This document shows, in pieces, positions 34,401 through 44,599 of a stretch of 64,000 nt of DNA. The position numbers were made by a program, and so were the translations under genes. This DNA is from Blattamonas nauphoetae (taxonomy: Eukaryota > Preaxostyla > Oxymonadida): the NCBI GenBank assembly GCA_033064195.1, contig JARBJD010000081.1, positions 1-64,000 on the forward strand. The letters run 5' to 3'. Under the pieces are notes generated by a model that saw nothing but the letters and a program-made list of their open reading frames with translations, did no database searches and was not told where the DNA came from. Each line of letters opens with the position of its first letter. Positions within the stretch are counted from its first letter, which is position 1.

Positions 34401-36620
34401 TTCCGCCTCCTGGTCGACTTCGAAGGTGAAGGGAATTCGCTTCTCGGAGACCCGGACAACATAAAATCGTTCGTCGAGCTTTCATCTCTTGTATCATTCT
34501 CCTCGTCGGTTGTGTGTGTGGGAACTTCTTCCTCGTCTGACGATTCTGCTGATGTGTTTGGATGCGGAACAGAGGCGGATCCATGTGCTTCTCTCAATCG
34601 TGCATTGACCCTCCTTTCAGGGAGAGCAGAGCGAGTTATCTGGGCAGGCCTGGCTGGCGAGATTCAAGTTGGGTGTGTCCTCACTGATGTACAGATCAAA
34701 TCCGAGCTATTCGGGACATCCCGCACTCAGTTTGAACTCGCTGAATCAACTCTGGTCACCTCCGACACTTTTGCTGTTCAAACTTCTGGTGAGTGCATCC
34801 TCCTCGCACTCTGCTTCCTCCAGCACATGATTGTCTCCTCTCTCCGCACTCTCCTTCGCCACTCCGATGGGGTCCTGCTGGTCGAACAGAGCACAGTTTT
34901 GGACAAATCAGACAGCGGCATCAGCTTCACCTTCGCCGAAGTGCTGAGTGGAACCGTTGTTTTTGTCGGATGTTCCTTTTCTGAGACACTGTTCCGCCGA
35001 GATATTTTTGACATTGTCTCTCCCGACCACTTCTCTCTGACCAATCTCACACTCTCACACTGCTCGATGGACAGGTCTGTTCTGAAAGTGAGTGATAACA
35101 CCAACCCTCACACTCTCTCACTCGCGAATTGTTCGTTCGTCAATCTCAGACCAGCAACACAATCCTTCCCTCTCTTCGACTTCATCTCTTGCTCAGTCAC
35201 GATGACCAACGTCACTTTCAACGATGTCAGCCTGAACTCGGGTGTTACAAACGAGGAAGATGAGATAACCCCACAATCTGCCTCGCTCCGCAATAATTAC
35301 TCATCCAACGAGAACACCTTTTGCACGTGGTCGTCTGCTTCGATCGTCGTCGTCTCATCAAACATCACCATCCAATCGTCTTCGTTTTCTTCCCTCTCAC
35401 TCGGCATCTTCTTCACCCTCAATTCATCACTCTTCATCTTCAACTCGAGCCTCATATCCAACGGACCAGATGTGTCAGACTTCCCAACTGCTCGCTGGAA
35501 TGGAATCTGCACCAATTCCTCCATTTTCTTGTCCGAGGACACAGTTCGAGCAATGGCACAAGATGTTGGAGAAGAAGAGAGTGAGGAAGATGAGTCTGAT
35601 GAGTCTGAAGAATCTGAAGAAGAAAAGAACGACAAATATGTCGAGTTTCTCCGCCGAATCCCGTTCTGGTTCGACAACCACCGCAACTGTAACATCTCTG
35701 TCCCCACCGGATCCGAAAACACGACCATCACGACCACTCTCTTCGTCCCCCGTCCTGAACGAGCCGAAACAGGATTTGGGATCGTCCGAGTGGTGGGAGC
35801 GAACCTGTTCCCGTGTGGACTCACTGTGGAACTTTACCCAAAAACAAACGTCATGCCAGACGGCTCATTGGGACCAGATACACCAACTGGCCTCATCCAT
35901 ACTCTTCCCGTCGTTCTCCACCAGTCCTCATCTTCCATCGATTGCTCTCTTCCCTTCGACCTTTCGGAAAAGTCGTCAGTCTCGTGGTTCGTCCGTCTCT
36001 GCTACAACCCACTCGACCCAACCTACTCCGACGAGATACAGCTCACCACACACGACATACCGAGGAAAGCGAAGGACATGATACCTGTGGTTGTCGTGTT
36101 GATTGTGGTGTTGGCTGTTGTCGTCGTCGTCGCTTTTATCACCATCGTCATTCTCATCTGCATCTGCCGACGCAAGCCATCCAAGTCTCCCCTCCCTCCC
36201 GACGACGTCCACACGGACCACGCCGCCCTCACACACGCCTCCCCCAAACTGGGAGATCGACGGTCACCATACCCGTCTGACATTCCTTCTTCTCCCATAT
36301 TTCGCCTGTACCGAGCAACGACGTTCTCATCTCCCACAAAATGGACGCCCTTCGAAGACAAGGTCTGTCTGGACCAGACACAGAATCAGGTCACTCGCTC
36401 TTTCTCTGTTCCCAACGTAACCACTCCAGCACTCAGCCACAGCGGATGTCGCGTGGCCGATTCGCAGAAACGAACACTTGGCAGATCGAAGTCGATGGAC
36501 TGGTTGGACGTCGTGTTCGACGACGATTCGGAGTTGGAATTCATTTCGCACGCAGACACTGCGCTCTGTGTTCCTTATTTCGACCAAAATCATCTTTTGT
36601 TAAGAGACACACGTTTCTGA
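31497..36620 (+). CDS. Giant beta-helix (pectin-lyase-like) type I membrane protein
   Basis: One uninterrupted exon encodes 1,707 residues. A signal segment (MPYLAFFFIFFLFPRLFPTL) follows a short lead, so translation may start at 31536. The ectodomain is built of Ser/Thr/Val-rich strands with Asn ladders typical of right-handed parallel beta-helices (for example LSLANCSFVNL, MTNVTFNDV). Two blocks, FVGCGAASAEAVPCQTMNGV and VFGCGTEADPCASLNRALTL, carry the CG...PC...L motif that recurs in the two broken relatives. An acidic run (EEESEEDESDESEESEEEKN) precedes a last domain. A membrane span (VVVVLIVVLAVVVVVAFITI, about residue 1530) leads to a 145-residue cytoplasmic tail rich in Ser/Pro. Role is probably surface adhesion or sugar binding, but this is inferred from fold only. 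Confidence 0.8.
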   Translation: MIEPPFFHSFSREMPYLAFFFIFFLFPRLFPTLTTQSLVLFPFNLTQHSQSYDVKSGKHEILSQHINSINVTIVGEDRSLSILSHSKPSLSPFFDLYSSSVEISRISLQSCAPTVVRSILSNVIFANVSFLTPSLSPITACSASRIKLSHIPSEPVYSFFTNLPPTAPSACNNALSSNSDYNCQIFDSIMLHNTTDILHHPLFIITRSSLLVAHTTVSHIHSDLPHFFCSVFSGCIVLISVVQTSPTVMSSKNNLFYLDSIQTSPIEISASIITVIDLQSNGYAGISATQRDNDAFVPPAPQLLDIPNTILHSQIHPFSKVTFLIPSGNLSPRRSLKLRNLPPMTISTLRTHSDILPVSTTVVSDLSTDLFTIDTISAQFLSLTFNRLSDAPLFSVLNSNSFLLLSACSFFDFSTTQQFHLFEFPTSTPGTTAIENHFFTLNSCIITLPTQSKSLLSVPSASSTNLGAVKIMLDNTVVTSSSTTTLYEPLHTHMLQEDESFNVNSSSYSNFVLANPLDGTVFAIAVLHQDASFSLTRTSFTNCAAPLGRGGAVSLFLAPSPFTQYSFTGNSFTNCTAVLGQNVFVSGPKLFQSIVAAKWKGSWNEHEEESFVGFDTYLVRSYTLLDMFSPPTHSFVLSPSKGFDFVGCGAASAEAVPCQTMNGVAELFPTHSLDFILSEPTELEEIEVYVEAWTIRGCPDHDQPLPPITLIQKKGTSIKIVNEGVAPTLSLLDLSIVLSSDDTPLVKAEQGGSVLIERCGVTCEKETKDESWLKLSNDVSLTLNSVTCSGFTVNDGPFLKTVLGQTETPTEQRLVGCSIKDVSLWKPLLSAPFRSPSVSMCNFTRIFCEECPIVSMHDDDEDLLSRFLQIRDTSFVECTSTDSQFGLVYVRVAAACKVELMRVSFVSCSNLGVEQTTIGTVFIHIPSADGAGLSESEAYIKQLTFRDCSADIAPHIFIDSTVLPDPPSFRLLVDFEGEGNSLLGDPDNIKSFVELSSLVSFSSSVVCVGTSSSSDDSADVFGCGTEADPCASLNRALTLLSGRAERVIWAGLAGEIQVGCVLTDVQIKSELFGTSRTQFELAESTLVTSDTFAVQTSGECILLALCFLQHMIVSSLRTLLRHSDGVLLVEQSTVLDKSDSGISFTFAEVLSGTVVFVGCSFSETLFRRDIFDIVSPDHFSLTNLTLSHCSMDRSVLKVSDNTNPHTLSLANCSFVNLRPATQSFPLFDFISCSVTMTNVTFNDVSLNSGVTNEEDEITPQSASLRNNYSSNENTFCTWSSASIVVVSSNITIQSSSFSSLSLGIFFTLNSSLFIFNSSLISNGPDVSDFPTARWNGICTNSSIFLSEDTVRAMAQDVGEEESEEDESDESEESEEEKNDKYVEFLRRIPFWFDNHRNCNISVPTGSENTTITTTLFVPRPERAETGFGIVRVVGANLFPCGLTVELYPKTNVMPDGSLGPDTPTGLIHTLPVVLHQSSSSIDCSLPFDLSEKSSVSWFVRLCYNPLDPTYSDEIQLTTHDIPRKAKDMIPVVVVLIVVLAVVVVVAFITIVILICICRRKPSKSPLPPDDVHTDHAALTHASPKLGDRRSPYPSDIPSSPIFRLYRATTFSSPTKWTPFEDKVCLDQTQNQVTRSFSVPNVTTPALSHSGCRVADSQKRTLGRSKSMDWLDVVFDDDSELEFISHADTALCVPYFDQNHLLLRDTRF

Positions 36621-36919
36621 CCGATACGACACCATTTTCTCCGTTTTTCCACAAACAGTGGTTTCATTTCATATTTTTGTGGAATCAACTGGTTTTATAA
36701 CAAGAAAAGAGAGTGAGATAGAAGTGGTTTTAAACGAGCCAAGGCTCAAATCACCTCCAATTCCCACCCTCTTCGATCATTTTTCCGTGAAATCAGTACA
36801 ATGAACATTACCAACAGAAATAAACGAGTTTTTAAGAAAACAGTTCTTCTACGAAGTGAGAAATGAGGACCAAAAAAAAGACACAAAAATCAGGAAGGAA
36901 AGACAAAATAAATCGATTT

Positions 36920-37568
36920 TCAATCTTCAGGCTGTTCTTCTGTAACAATTCCATATTTGTCCATCTCTCTCGTGATGATTCCAAGTTTTAAATAAACGAT
37001 ACCACTCGTTTGAGTCCTCAGGAACCTCCTGTCATCACCATTCGAAATAATACTGTCATTTGCCAGACGTGGGGTCACCCCAAGAAATTTCTCTGGAAAA
37101 CATTGTCAGAAAAGAGAGATCATACGTGCGTACTCTTCTTTTGATGATCCAATTGGTTTCCATGTCACACACTTCATGTTGAAAGTTCCTGTGGATTGTG
37201 GGATCTGAATATGACCATATCCCTCTGAGAAAAGATCAATAAGTGTTGAAAACAGACCAAGATCGTAGTTTCCGTACGAATCGATCTTGAAAACTTGGAC
37301 TGAGATTTTCGGCCAACCAAGAATCGTAGAGAGCGAAAATTGAAGGTCAAGAGGGTGAGACCAGATTGTCATCTCATTCTTTTAAAAAAAATGATCAATA
37401 ATTCATGAAAGAGAAAACCTGTGCGTAGTCAGTTTGTGTCTGTCCTGTTGCTTCACCGGAATGCAAATCCCATCCTTCTCCATACACAATCGAATACCGA
37501 CAACACAAATTCTTTGATGAAAAGCCAGTAGCTCCGACAAGTTCTCCAATCACATAGAGTTCGGCCAT
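36920..37568 (-). CDS. B9D2: B9 domain-containing protein 2 (ciliary transition zone)
   Basis: Four exons with introns of 40, 33 and 33 nt give 180 residues, closing exactly. The start is MAELYVIGELVGATGFSSKN, nearly the textbook B9D2 opening, then WDLHSGEATGQTQTDYAQ, TIWSHPLDLQFSLSTILGWP, FKIDSYGNYDL/EGYGHIQIP, MKCVTWKPIGSSKEEYA and a C-terminus SGIVYLKLGIITREMDKYGI. B9D2 forms a complex with B9D1 and MKS1 at the base of cilia and flagella, where it gates membrane proteins. Its presence shows that the organism builds flagella. The 33-nt introns have no in-frame stop and are found only by comparison with the family. Confidence 0.92.
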
Positions 37569-37659
37569 CAAGAACGAAAATGTTACGGGCGCCTCTTCCT
37601 TGGAGCAAACTGTATCAAACAAATTCACATGTTTCATCTCCACACACACCAATCAATTT

Positions 37660-39475
37660 CGAGTATCTCGCTGTGAAATCAAACGACACAAACAATCTTC
37701 TTATTTTCCCACACCGTCAACAGTCGTCCAATAAACTCATCATACTCCCTCAAGCTTGAACCGGACAGTGCCAACCTTCGAACTGACCTAATCATCAAAA
37801 CTTCCCTCCAGACAACTTTTGCTGTTATCTTCTCTGTCTCTATCATAGTTTGGAGTGGATTCAGACAACTCGCACTGCTGACCGAAACAAATGCCATCTT
37901 GTCTTTTCTCGCTTGTCATCCTTCACCCACTTTCAGCATATACCCAAGTGTCTCCTTATTTCCCCACTCTGATTCAATCACCAGCGGCGCTCGCCACGTA
38001 CAATCGGTTGATTTCCACATTCTACCCACCATCACTAGAAAAGGCATCTCCTTTGCAACACCTTTCTTATATCAAAGGATAAACTGTTGGTGACCCAATT
38101 TTCATGAAACATGACACACCTTCATCCATCAACAGCCTCTTCACATTCCTCAATCAAGACCACAACACAACCGCTTACAAGTGAGTTTTCAAAGAATATC
38201 GGTGTGTGCGAGTTATTTAACAAACTTAAAACGTATAGATATAAGGGATATCCACGTATCCGTGTGAATCGATGGGTGCAGATGGTCTCCAAGACACTCA
38301 ACAACTCCCTCAACTTCATCGGTGCAAGACATTGTTCGGGAAAATGTGTTGTTTTCCTAACTTCTGTCGTGATCTCTTTCAATGCATCTTCTCATTTCCC
38401 CCTTCCCTGCGAATCTTTCTGGAATTAACTTCCGGAGCATGTGTTCTCTCAGATGAGACCAACAACAATTTATTAACAGGAACAAACCTCACCATTGATA
38501 TACTACTTCTGTCTCTGCTGAACATTGTGTCACATGATGAATCCACAATCGAGCTCGACAACTCCCCGGTTGCATGTTTCATCTGTCCGAACTCAAGTTG
38601 GAGGGGCTTCACAAAGGAAACTAACGAGCCAGACAAGAACGAAGAGAAGGAGGGAGGAACCGAACAAGAACACGAAAGGGTTGCTTCTCCTCGGATTATC
38701 AGAATTGGCATGCTTTCCGATCTCTACCCTGTTCTCGTGTGGAGTGTGGAATACGGTCTGAGGTGGATGATGGCTGGAGCATGGCCTGCCCAATACGGAT
38801 TTGATTTGAAGAGACGGCCAAACTGTGCAGATTGATTCTGACGGAGCCCGTGGGTCGCCAGGAGAGTCTGGTGTTCAATCTACCAGACAGCTTCATCAAT
38901 TCTCAACATCATCGCCTCAGACATCACAACATCTAACTGTTCAGGGGAAGAATGATGTTGACAATTGCCAACCATGCCCAGAAATCGGCCAACCAGCTTC
39001 TCGTTGCCAATGTCGCTGTTGCTTCTGACTCAGCATCTGCCCGCCGTGAACAACTGCCCTGTACGAGGTTGTTTGAGGGACACATCCAAACACCCGCACT
39101 TCGCTTTGCTTGCGCCAGTGCACTGAACTCTGCTGTGCTGTGCTCGCTTCGACGAAAGGGATGGTTTGTACGTCGACTCCCCATCACCCATTGTCGCCTC
39201 TTCTCTGCAGCCCTGCATCGTCACCAGGTGTCTCTTTGACAGACTTGGTGACTTCGATCACTCTGCTCCTTTCTTGGTCGAACCCGCTGATTGTGAAGGA
39301 ACGATGGAGATGCTGAAAAGTGTGATGTCGCCGACTTCTCCGCCAATCGTCGTTGCCCTCATTTGTGACTGTCGATCTGGTCGCTCAAATGAACATCGCT
39401 CTGAATGCACAGTTTGTCTGTTTTACGAAGCAGAAGATATGGATGTGTGTGTGGTTGACGTGATCACTTGATCTG
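37660..39475 (+). other. Unresolved multi-exon or decaying plus-strand gene(s)
   Basis: Long plus frames succeed each other in different phases. One (37675-38087, TVNSRPINSSYSLKLEPDSA... with a hydrophobic TTFAVIFSVSIIVWSGF) lacks a clear ATG. An ATG exon at 38105 (MKHDTPSSINSLFTFLNQDH) ends in a textbook donor GTGAGT and joins after 58 nt to YKGYPRIRVNRWVQMVSKTL. A third block reads TIDILLLSLLNIVSHDESTI... to RIGMLSDLYPVLVWSVEYGL. A last block at 39300-39471 ends VCLFYEAEDMDVCVVDVIT. I could not join them into one product and recognise no family. Either several introns escaped me or the gene is decaying next to the minisatellite. Confidence 0.3.
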
Positions 39476-39590
39476 CGAGGTAGACAACCCCAGATGGACT
39501 TGAAAAAGTTGAAAATGAACACGCCTTTGCTCGTTCTCTATCTAAATGTTCTCTTGAATCACCGATTATCTCGTTCCTCATGATCTGATA

Positions 39591-41583
39591 CCTCCACTCT
39601 ATCCACTGCCTCCACTCTGCCCACTGCCTCCACTCTGCTCACTGCCTCCACTCTTCCACTGCCTACTCTCTGCGCATTCCCTCCACCCTGCCCACTCCCT
39701 CCACTCTGCCCACTGCCTCCACTCTGTGCACTGCCTCCACTCTGCCCACTGCCTCCACTCTGCTCACTGCCTCCACTCTTCCACTGCCTACTCTCTGCGC
39801 ATTCCCTCCACCCTGCCCACTCCCTCCACTCTGCCCACTGCCTCCACTCTTCCACTGCCTACTCTCTTCCACTGCCTCCACTCTGCTCACTGCCTCCACT
39901 CTTCCACTGCCTACTCTCTGCGCATTCTCCACCCCGCCCACTCCTCCACTCGCCCACTGCCTCCACTCTGTGCACTGCCTCCACTCTGCCTCACTGCCTC
40001 CACTCTGCTCACTGCCTCCACTCTTCCACTGCCTACTCTCTGCGCATTCCCTCCACCCTGCCCACTCCCTCCACTCTGCCCACTGCCTCCACTCTGTGCA
40101 CTGCCTCCACTCTGCCCACTGCCTCCACTCTTCCACCGCCTACTCTCTTCCACCGCCTCCACTCTGCCTTACCGCCTCCACTCTTCCACTGCCTACTCTC
40201 TGCGCATTCCCTCCACCCTGCCCACTCCCTCCACTCTGCCCACTGCCTCCACTCTGTGCACTGCCTCCACTCTGCTCACTGCCTCCACTCTGCCTCACTG
40301 CCTCCACTCTTCCACTGCCTACTCTCTGCGCATTCCCTCCACCCTGCCCACTCCCTCCACTCTTCCACTGCCTACTCTCTTCCACTGCCTCCACTCTGCT
40401 CACTGCCTCCACTCTTCCACTGCCTACTCTCTGCGCATTCCCTCCACCCCGCCCACTCCCTCCACTCCCGCCCACTGCCTCCACTCCTGTGCACTGCCTC
40501 CACTCTGCTCACTGCCTCCACTCCTGCTCACTGCCTCCACTCTTCCACTGCCTACTCTCTGCGCATTCCTCCACCCTGCCCACTCCCCTCCACTCTGCCC
40601 ACCGCCTCCACCCCGCCCACTCCCCTCCACTCTGTGCACTGCCTCCACTCTGCCTTACCGCCTCCACTCTTCCACCGCTCCACTCTGCCCACTGCCTCCA
40701 CTCTTCCACTGCCTCCACTCTGCTCACTGCCTCCACTCTTCCACTGCCTCCACTCTGCCCACTGCCTCCACTCTTCCACCGCCTACTCTCTTCCACTGCC
40801 TCCACTCGCCCACTGCCTCCACTCTGCTCACTGCCTCCACTCTTCCACTGCCTCCACTCTTCCACTGCCTCCACTCTGCCCACTGCCTCCACTCTGCCCA
40901 CTGCCTCCACTCTTCCACTGCCTACTCTCTTCCACTGCCTCCACTCTGCCCACTGCCTCCACTCTGCTCACTGCCTCCACTCTTCCACTGCCTACTCTCT
41001 TCCACTGCCTCCACTCTGCCCACTGCCTCCACTCTGCCCACTGCCTCCACTCTGCCCACTGCCTCCACTCTGCTCACTGCCTCCACTCTGCGCATTCCCT
41101 CCACCCTGCCCACTCCCTCCACTCTGCCCACTGCCTCCACTCTTCCACTGCCTACTCTCTTCCACTGCCTCCACTCTGCTCACTGCCTCCACTCTTCCAC
41201 TGCCTACTCTCTGCGCATTCCCTCCACCCTGCCCACTCCCTCCACTCTGCCCACTGCCTCCACTCTGTGCACTGCCTCCACTCTGCTCACTGCCTCCACT
41301 CTGCTCACTGCCTCCACTCTTCCACTGCCTACTCTCTGCGCATTCCCTCCACCCTGCCCACTCCCTCCACTCTGCCCACTGCCTCCACCCTGCCCACTCC
41401 CTCCACTCTGTGCACTGCCTCCACTCTGCTCACTGCCTCCACTCTTCCACTGCCTCCACTCTGCCCACTGCCTCCACTCTTCCACTGCCTCCACTCTGCC
41501 CACTGCCTCCACTCTTCCACTGCCTACTCTTCCACTGCCTCCACTCTGCCCTCTGCCTCCACTCTGCCCACTCCCTCCACACT
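39591..41583. repeat. 2-kb minisatellite, about 15-18 bp units (CTGCCTCCACTCTGCCCA)
   Basis: Around 120 variants of CACTGCCTCCACTCT stand in tandem, interrupted at semi-regular intervals by CTACTCTCTGCGCATTCC and CCCTCCACCCTGCCCACTCC variants, so a higher-order unit of roughly 100-200 bp exists. The array has no stop in all three plus frames for long stretches, which produces artificial frames of 450-620 codons (Pro/Leu/Thr/His/Ser) and Gly/Ser/Val/Glu frames on the other strand. I do not regard any of these as genes. Strand asymmetry is extreme: pyrimidines dominate the plus strand. Confidence 0.95.
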
Positions 41584-41782
41584 GAGGATCTTCGACCCGT
41601 GAAGCCTGACTCTTTTCTTCTGCTTTTCATCTCTCGCGAACTCTTTTCCGACTGTTTATCACTCTTCTTGAAGTGGGAACAAAGGTGTCCATTTTCTGGG
41701 TTTATTTGTTTCCGAATTTAAATAATTGGAAAAGAAATACAAAAAAGTGATGACACGAACGAGAATTATTCATGAATGAAAA

Positions 41783-44356
41783 TCATGACGACATTGTGAA
41801 TCTCTCCAGTTCAGCATCTTTGAGCAACAGCTGAACTCTCATTGATGTCTCCTTCTGTGCCGAAGAAATTTGATCCTATGAGAAAGAAAACGCATGAAAA
41901 TGATGAAAAAGGAAGATACATTTTCCAATCTTGTGATCTCAGCCGTGCTCGTTCCATGCAATGATGTCAGTTGATTAATCTGATAAGAACTTTGTTGTAT
42001 ATCAAGTTGACATCTAAATTGAACATGATAACACCAATTTGAAAGGCATACTGTTCTATATCTGCGTTGAGATGTTCTCGTTCAGCCAAAAGATTGTTTT
42101 TTTCGGTTCGAGATTGTTCAATCCTTTAGAAGGAAAGTGAATGAAAGGAGAGATAAAACAAACAGAGATTGAATAGACTGTTGTTGTCCATCAACTGAGA
42201 TTCCTAATCCTTCTCTCTCTTTTTGGATTTCGTCGTGAAGCTGATTCAAAGTTGATTGCATCCTGAGAAGCTATATTCAAGAGAAACGAGATGAATGTGA
42301 AAGAAAAGAAACTTTGTTTTGAGTCATCTGTCGTTTTGAATCGATTTGTTTTTGAATTTCAATCTGAACCTGGCGATGAAATTCATCCTGATTCTTGTCT
42401 TCCAGCTGACGAAAATTTGACTAAATGATGAAAATAAAGATGGAATATAGATGAATTCAACGCAAGAACCACACTCTTAACGATGAAGAATGTTTTCTCT
42501 CCTGTTTCAGTGAGATTTGGAGGGTTGAGACTTCATTTTGTCGCTGTTTCACCTTTCTTGCATGATCGATCTTTTCTTTCGCGATATCCGAGATTGTTCT
42601 GAGAGAAATTTGCCAATGAATTGACTCAAACCGATCTTTTGCTTGCTTTAATGTGTTTAACTCCCGTTTTAGTTGGTCAATCGATTTCGAATTGTCTTGC
42701 ATGGAAACTATTGCTGTAGGAATAGCTGTCGGTCTTCGTACTTCTGTTGATGTGGTAACGTTCATAGAAAACACTGGTGATGGAGCGATTCGAAGTTGAC
42801 TCTGGATGAATCTGAAGATTCGTTTGAAGGACAAGGGCAGACTCATTCTCCTTTTGAACGGAAATAATTTGCTTGTCAAGTTGTTCTATTTCAAATTCAG
42901 CAACTGATATTTGCTGTTTAAGCGGATCAACTTGCGAATTGAGCATTTTCTTGATCCTGTGAAAAGACGATTGACATCTGAACAAAGACTTTCAAACACA
43001 TACTCATTTCGTGAATGTTCCTGATTTCTCATTGTGTGTTGTTCCACATCTTGCAGTCTTAGTTTGCAGTCCTTGTGTGTCTGCTGCGCGATCGTCGCTT
43101 TTGTTCTTGCTTCTTGTGACATGCTCAGTGCCTGCTGTAGTTGATGATTGCTATGGGTGATGGCCCTGCTTGTTTCCTTTTCTTTCTTTTCAGCATATTG
43201 AATCCTAACATCAAGCTTTGAGAGAGCCTCGACGAGTCTTTTGTATTCCTGGTCCAAGAGGAGAGATTCACGGTCCTTCCTTTCTTGGGCCTCTCTCGTT
43301 ACTGCAAGTTCGTTTCGAAGTGTGGCGAGCTCATTCATATCCTATATAAATGAAGAAATGAGGAAAATTCGACCATTTCTTTCGACTGAAGTTGTTCCTC
43401 GAGAGTATTCAAATCTCTGCTAAGTATGACATTGTCTTGCTGGTATTCTCTATGAATTTGAAGATAAAGTGTTTGAAAAGACGAAACTCTATCATTTCCT
43501 CAAGTTCTTGGCGACGTAGATTTGCTTTTTCTGTTTGTTTCGCTAGACTCGCTTCTTGGGCCTCTCTTTCCTTTTTCTGTTTGACGTGAGATGAGGGGAA
43601 CAAGGTACGACACACAATTTGATGAGATCGGAGCACCTTTCCTTGAAGGGTCTGAAGAGTTTGTTCCTTTTGTTGAGCTTCGCGTTCGACAAGAATAAGC
43701 CGTTTTTGAAGAGTACCAACTGGATGCAAAGAAACGAGGAGTAAATATGATACGTTCGTCGTTAAGGGTTTTAATTTTCATGTCATTTGTTTTGATGGTG
43801 TTGAGCTGTTCCTCAAGTTGGGAATGGAACGTCTCATTGTATTCGCGAAGCTTTGAGACGGATTCTTTTGATCGGAGACTATGATACGACCATGATATAA
43901 ATGAAAGTGCAGACAGTTCTTGTTCGAGTGAACCTTTTCGAGTTTGTGCTGTCTAAAAAGAAGTAAGAACTGCGAAAACTGGTCAAAACAGTATTGCTGT
44001 TGGCACTTGTTGTTTGAGATGCGATTTGAAGAAGTGAATTGTAATCATCTGATAATTCCGAGAAGAGTTTTCGAGTCTCTTGGATTTCTTTCTGGATGGC
44101 ATAGATTGGATTGATTTATGATAATCAGAAAGAAAACATCTTTTTCGTTCACAATTTTTTGCAATGTAGAGAGCTTGTGCTGATAAGGTTGAATTGTGCT
44201 CGATGCAAGAAGATCAAGCGGTGGAGCCGAAAGTTGATGTTGAGAGCGAGATGGTTGTGATAAGAACATTACGATAGAAAGGAAATGGGTAAAGAAATAT
44301 AAATTGTTAAAGAAGGAAGCTTTGTGGAGAACAGCTTGAATCGAACTTCGTTCCAT
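41783..44356 (-). CDS. Multi-exon coiled-coil protein
   Basis: Start is MERSSIQAV... at 44356 or MFLSQPSRSQHQLSAPPLDL near 44270. Exons joined by short introns of about 35-60 nt read as one continuous heptad-rich protein: KLSTLQKIVNEKD, KEIQETRKLFSELSDDYNSL, TAQTRKGSLEQELSALSF, ESVSKLREYNETFHSQLEEQ, VGTLQKRLILVEREAQQKEQ, KKEREAQEASLAKQTEKANL, MNELATLRNELAVTREAQER and so on, to a last exon SSAQKETSMRVQLLLKDAEL ending ERFTMSS with TGA at 41783-41785. I joined about six introns with confidence. Those between 42.0 and 43.4 kb are approximate. The length, roughly 700 residues, and continuous coiled coil suggest a structural, perhaps axonemal or centriolar, protein, but no family is recognised. Confidence 0.7.
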
Positions 44357-44599
44357 GGGGCAGATCTCTCAATTGTTGCATTGAATGGATATCATCCGAT
44401 CATTCGCCATTTAACATGATAGAATTCGAATGTTTTTTAGGCATGGGCAGCGGTCGGTCCGACTGCTCGTCGACCGACCGACTACTTTTCGGGAGGATCA
44501 ACCCCTTTTCTCCGAGCTGTTTTTCATGTCTGTTCAGATTGTCTCTATTACCAAAATATTCGCTAAATACGACATATGTGAGTGTGTGAGAAGATAAAA

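Noticed and set aside
34145-36081. Numerous long frames antisense to or out of phase with the beta-helix and dynamin genes
   Set aside because: They are shadows of long GC-biased coding exons and show no independent motif.
39726-41721. Plus-strand frames of 448-619 codons rich in Pro, Leu, Thr, His and Ser
   Set aside because: They are three phases of the same minisatellite; all frames are open because the repeat unit lacks stops, and composition follows the repeat rather than codon preference.
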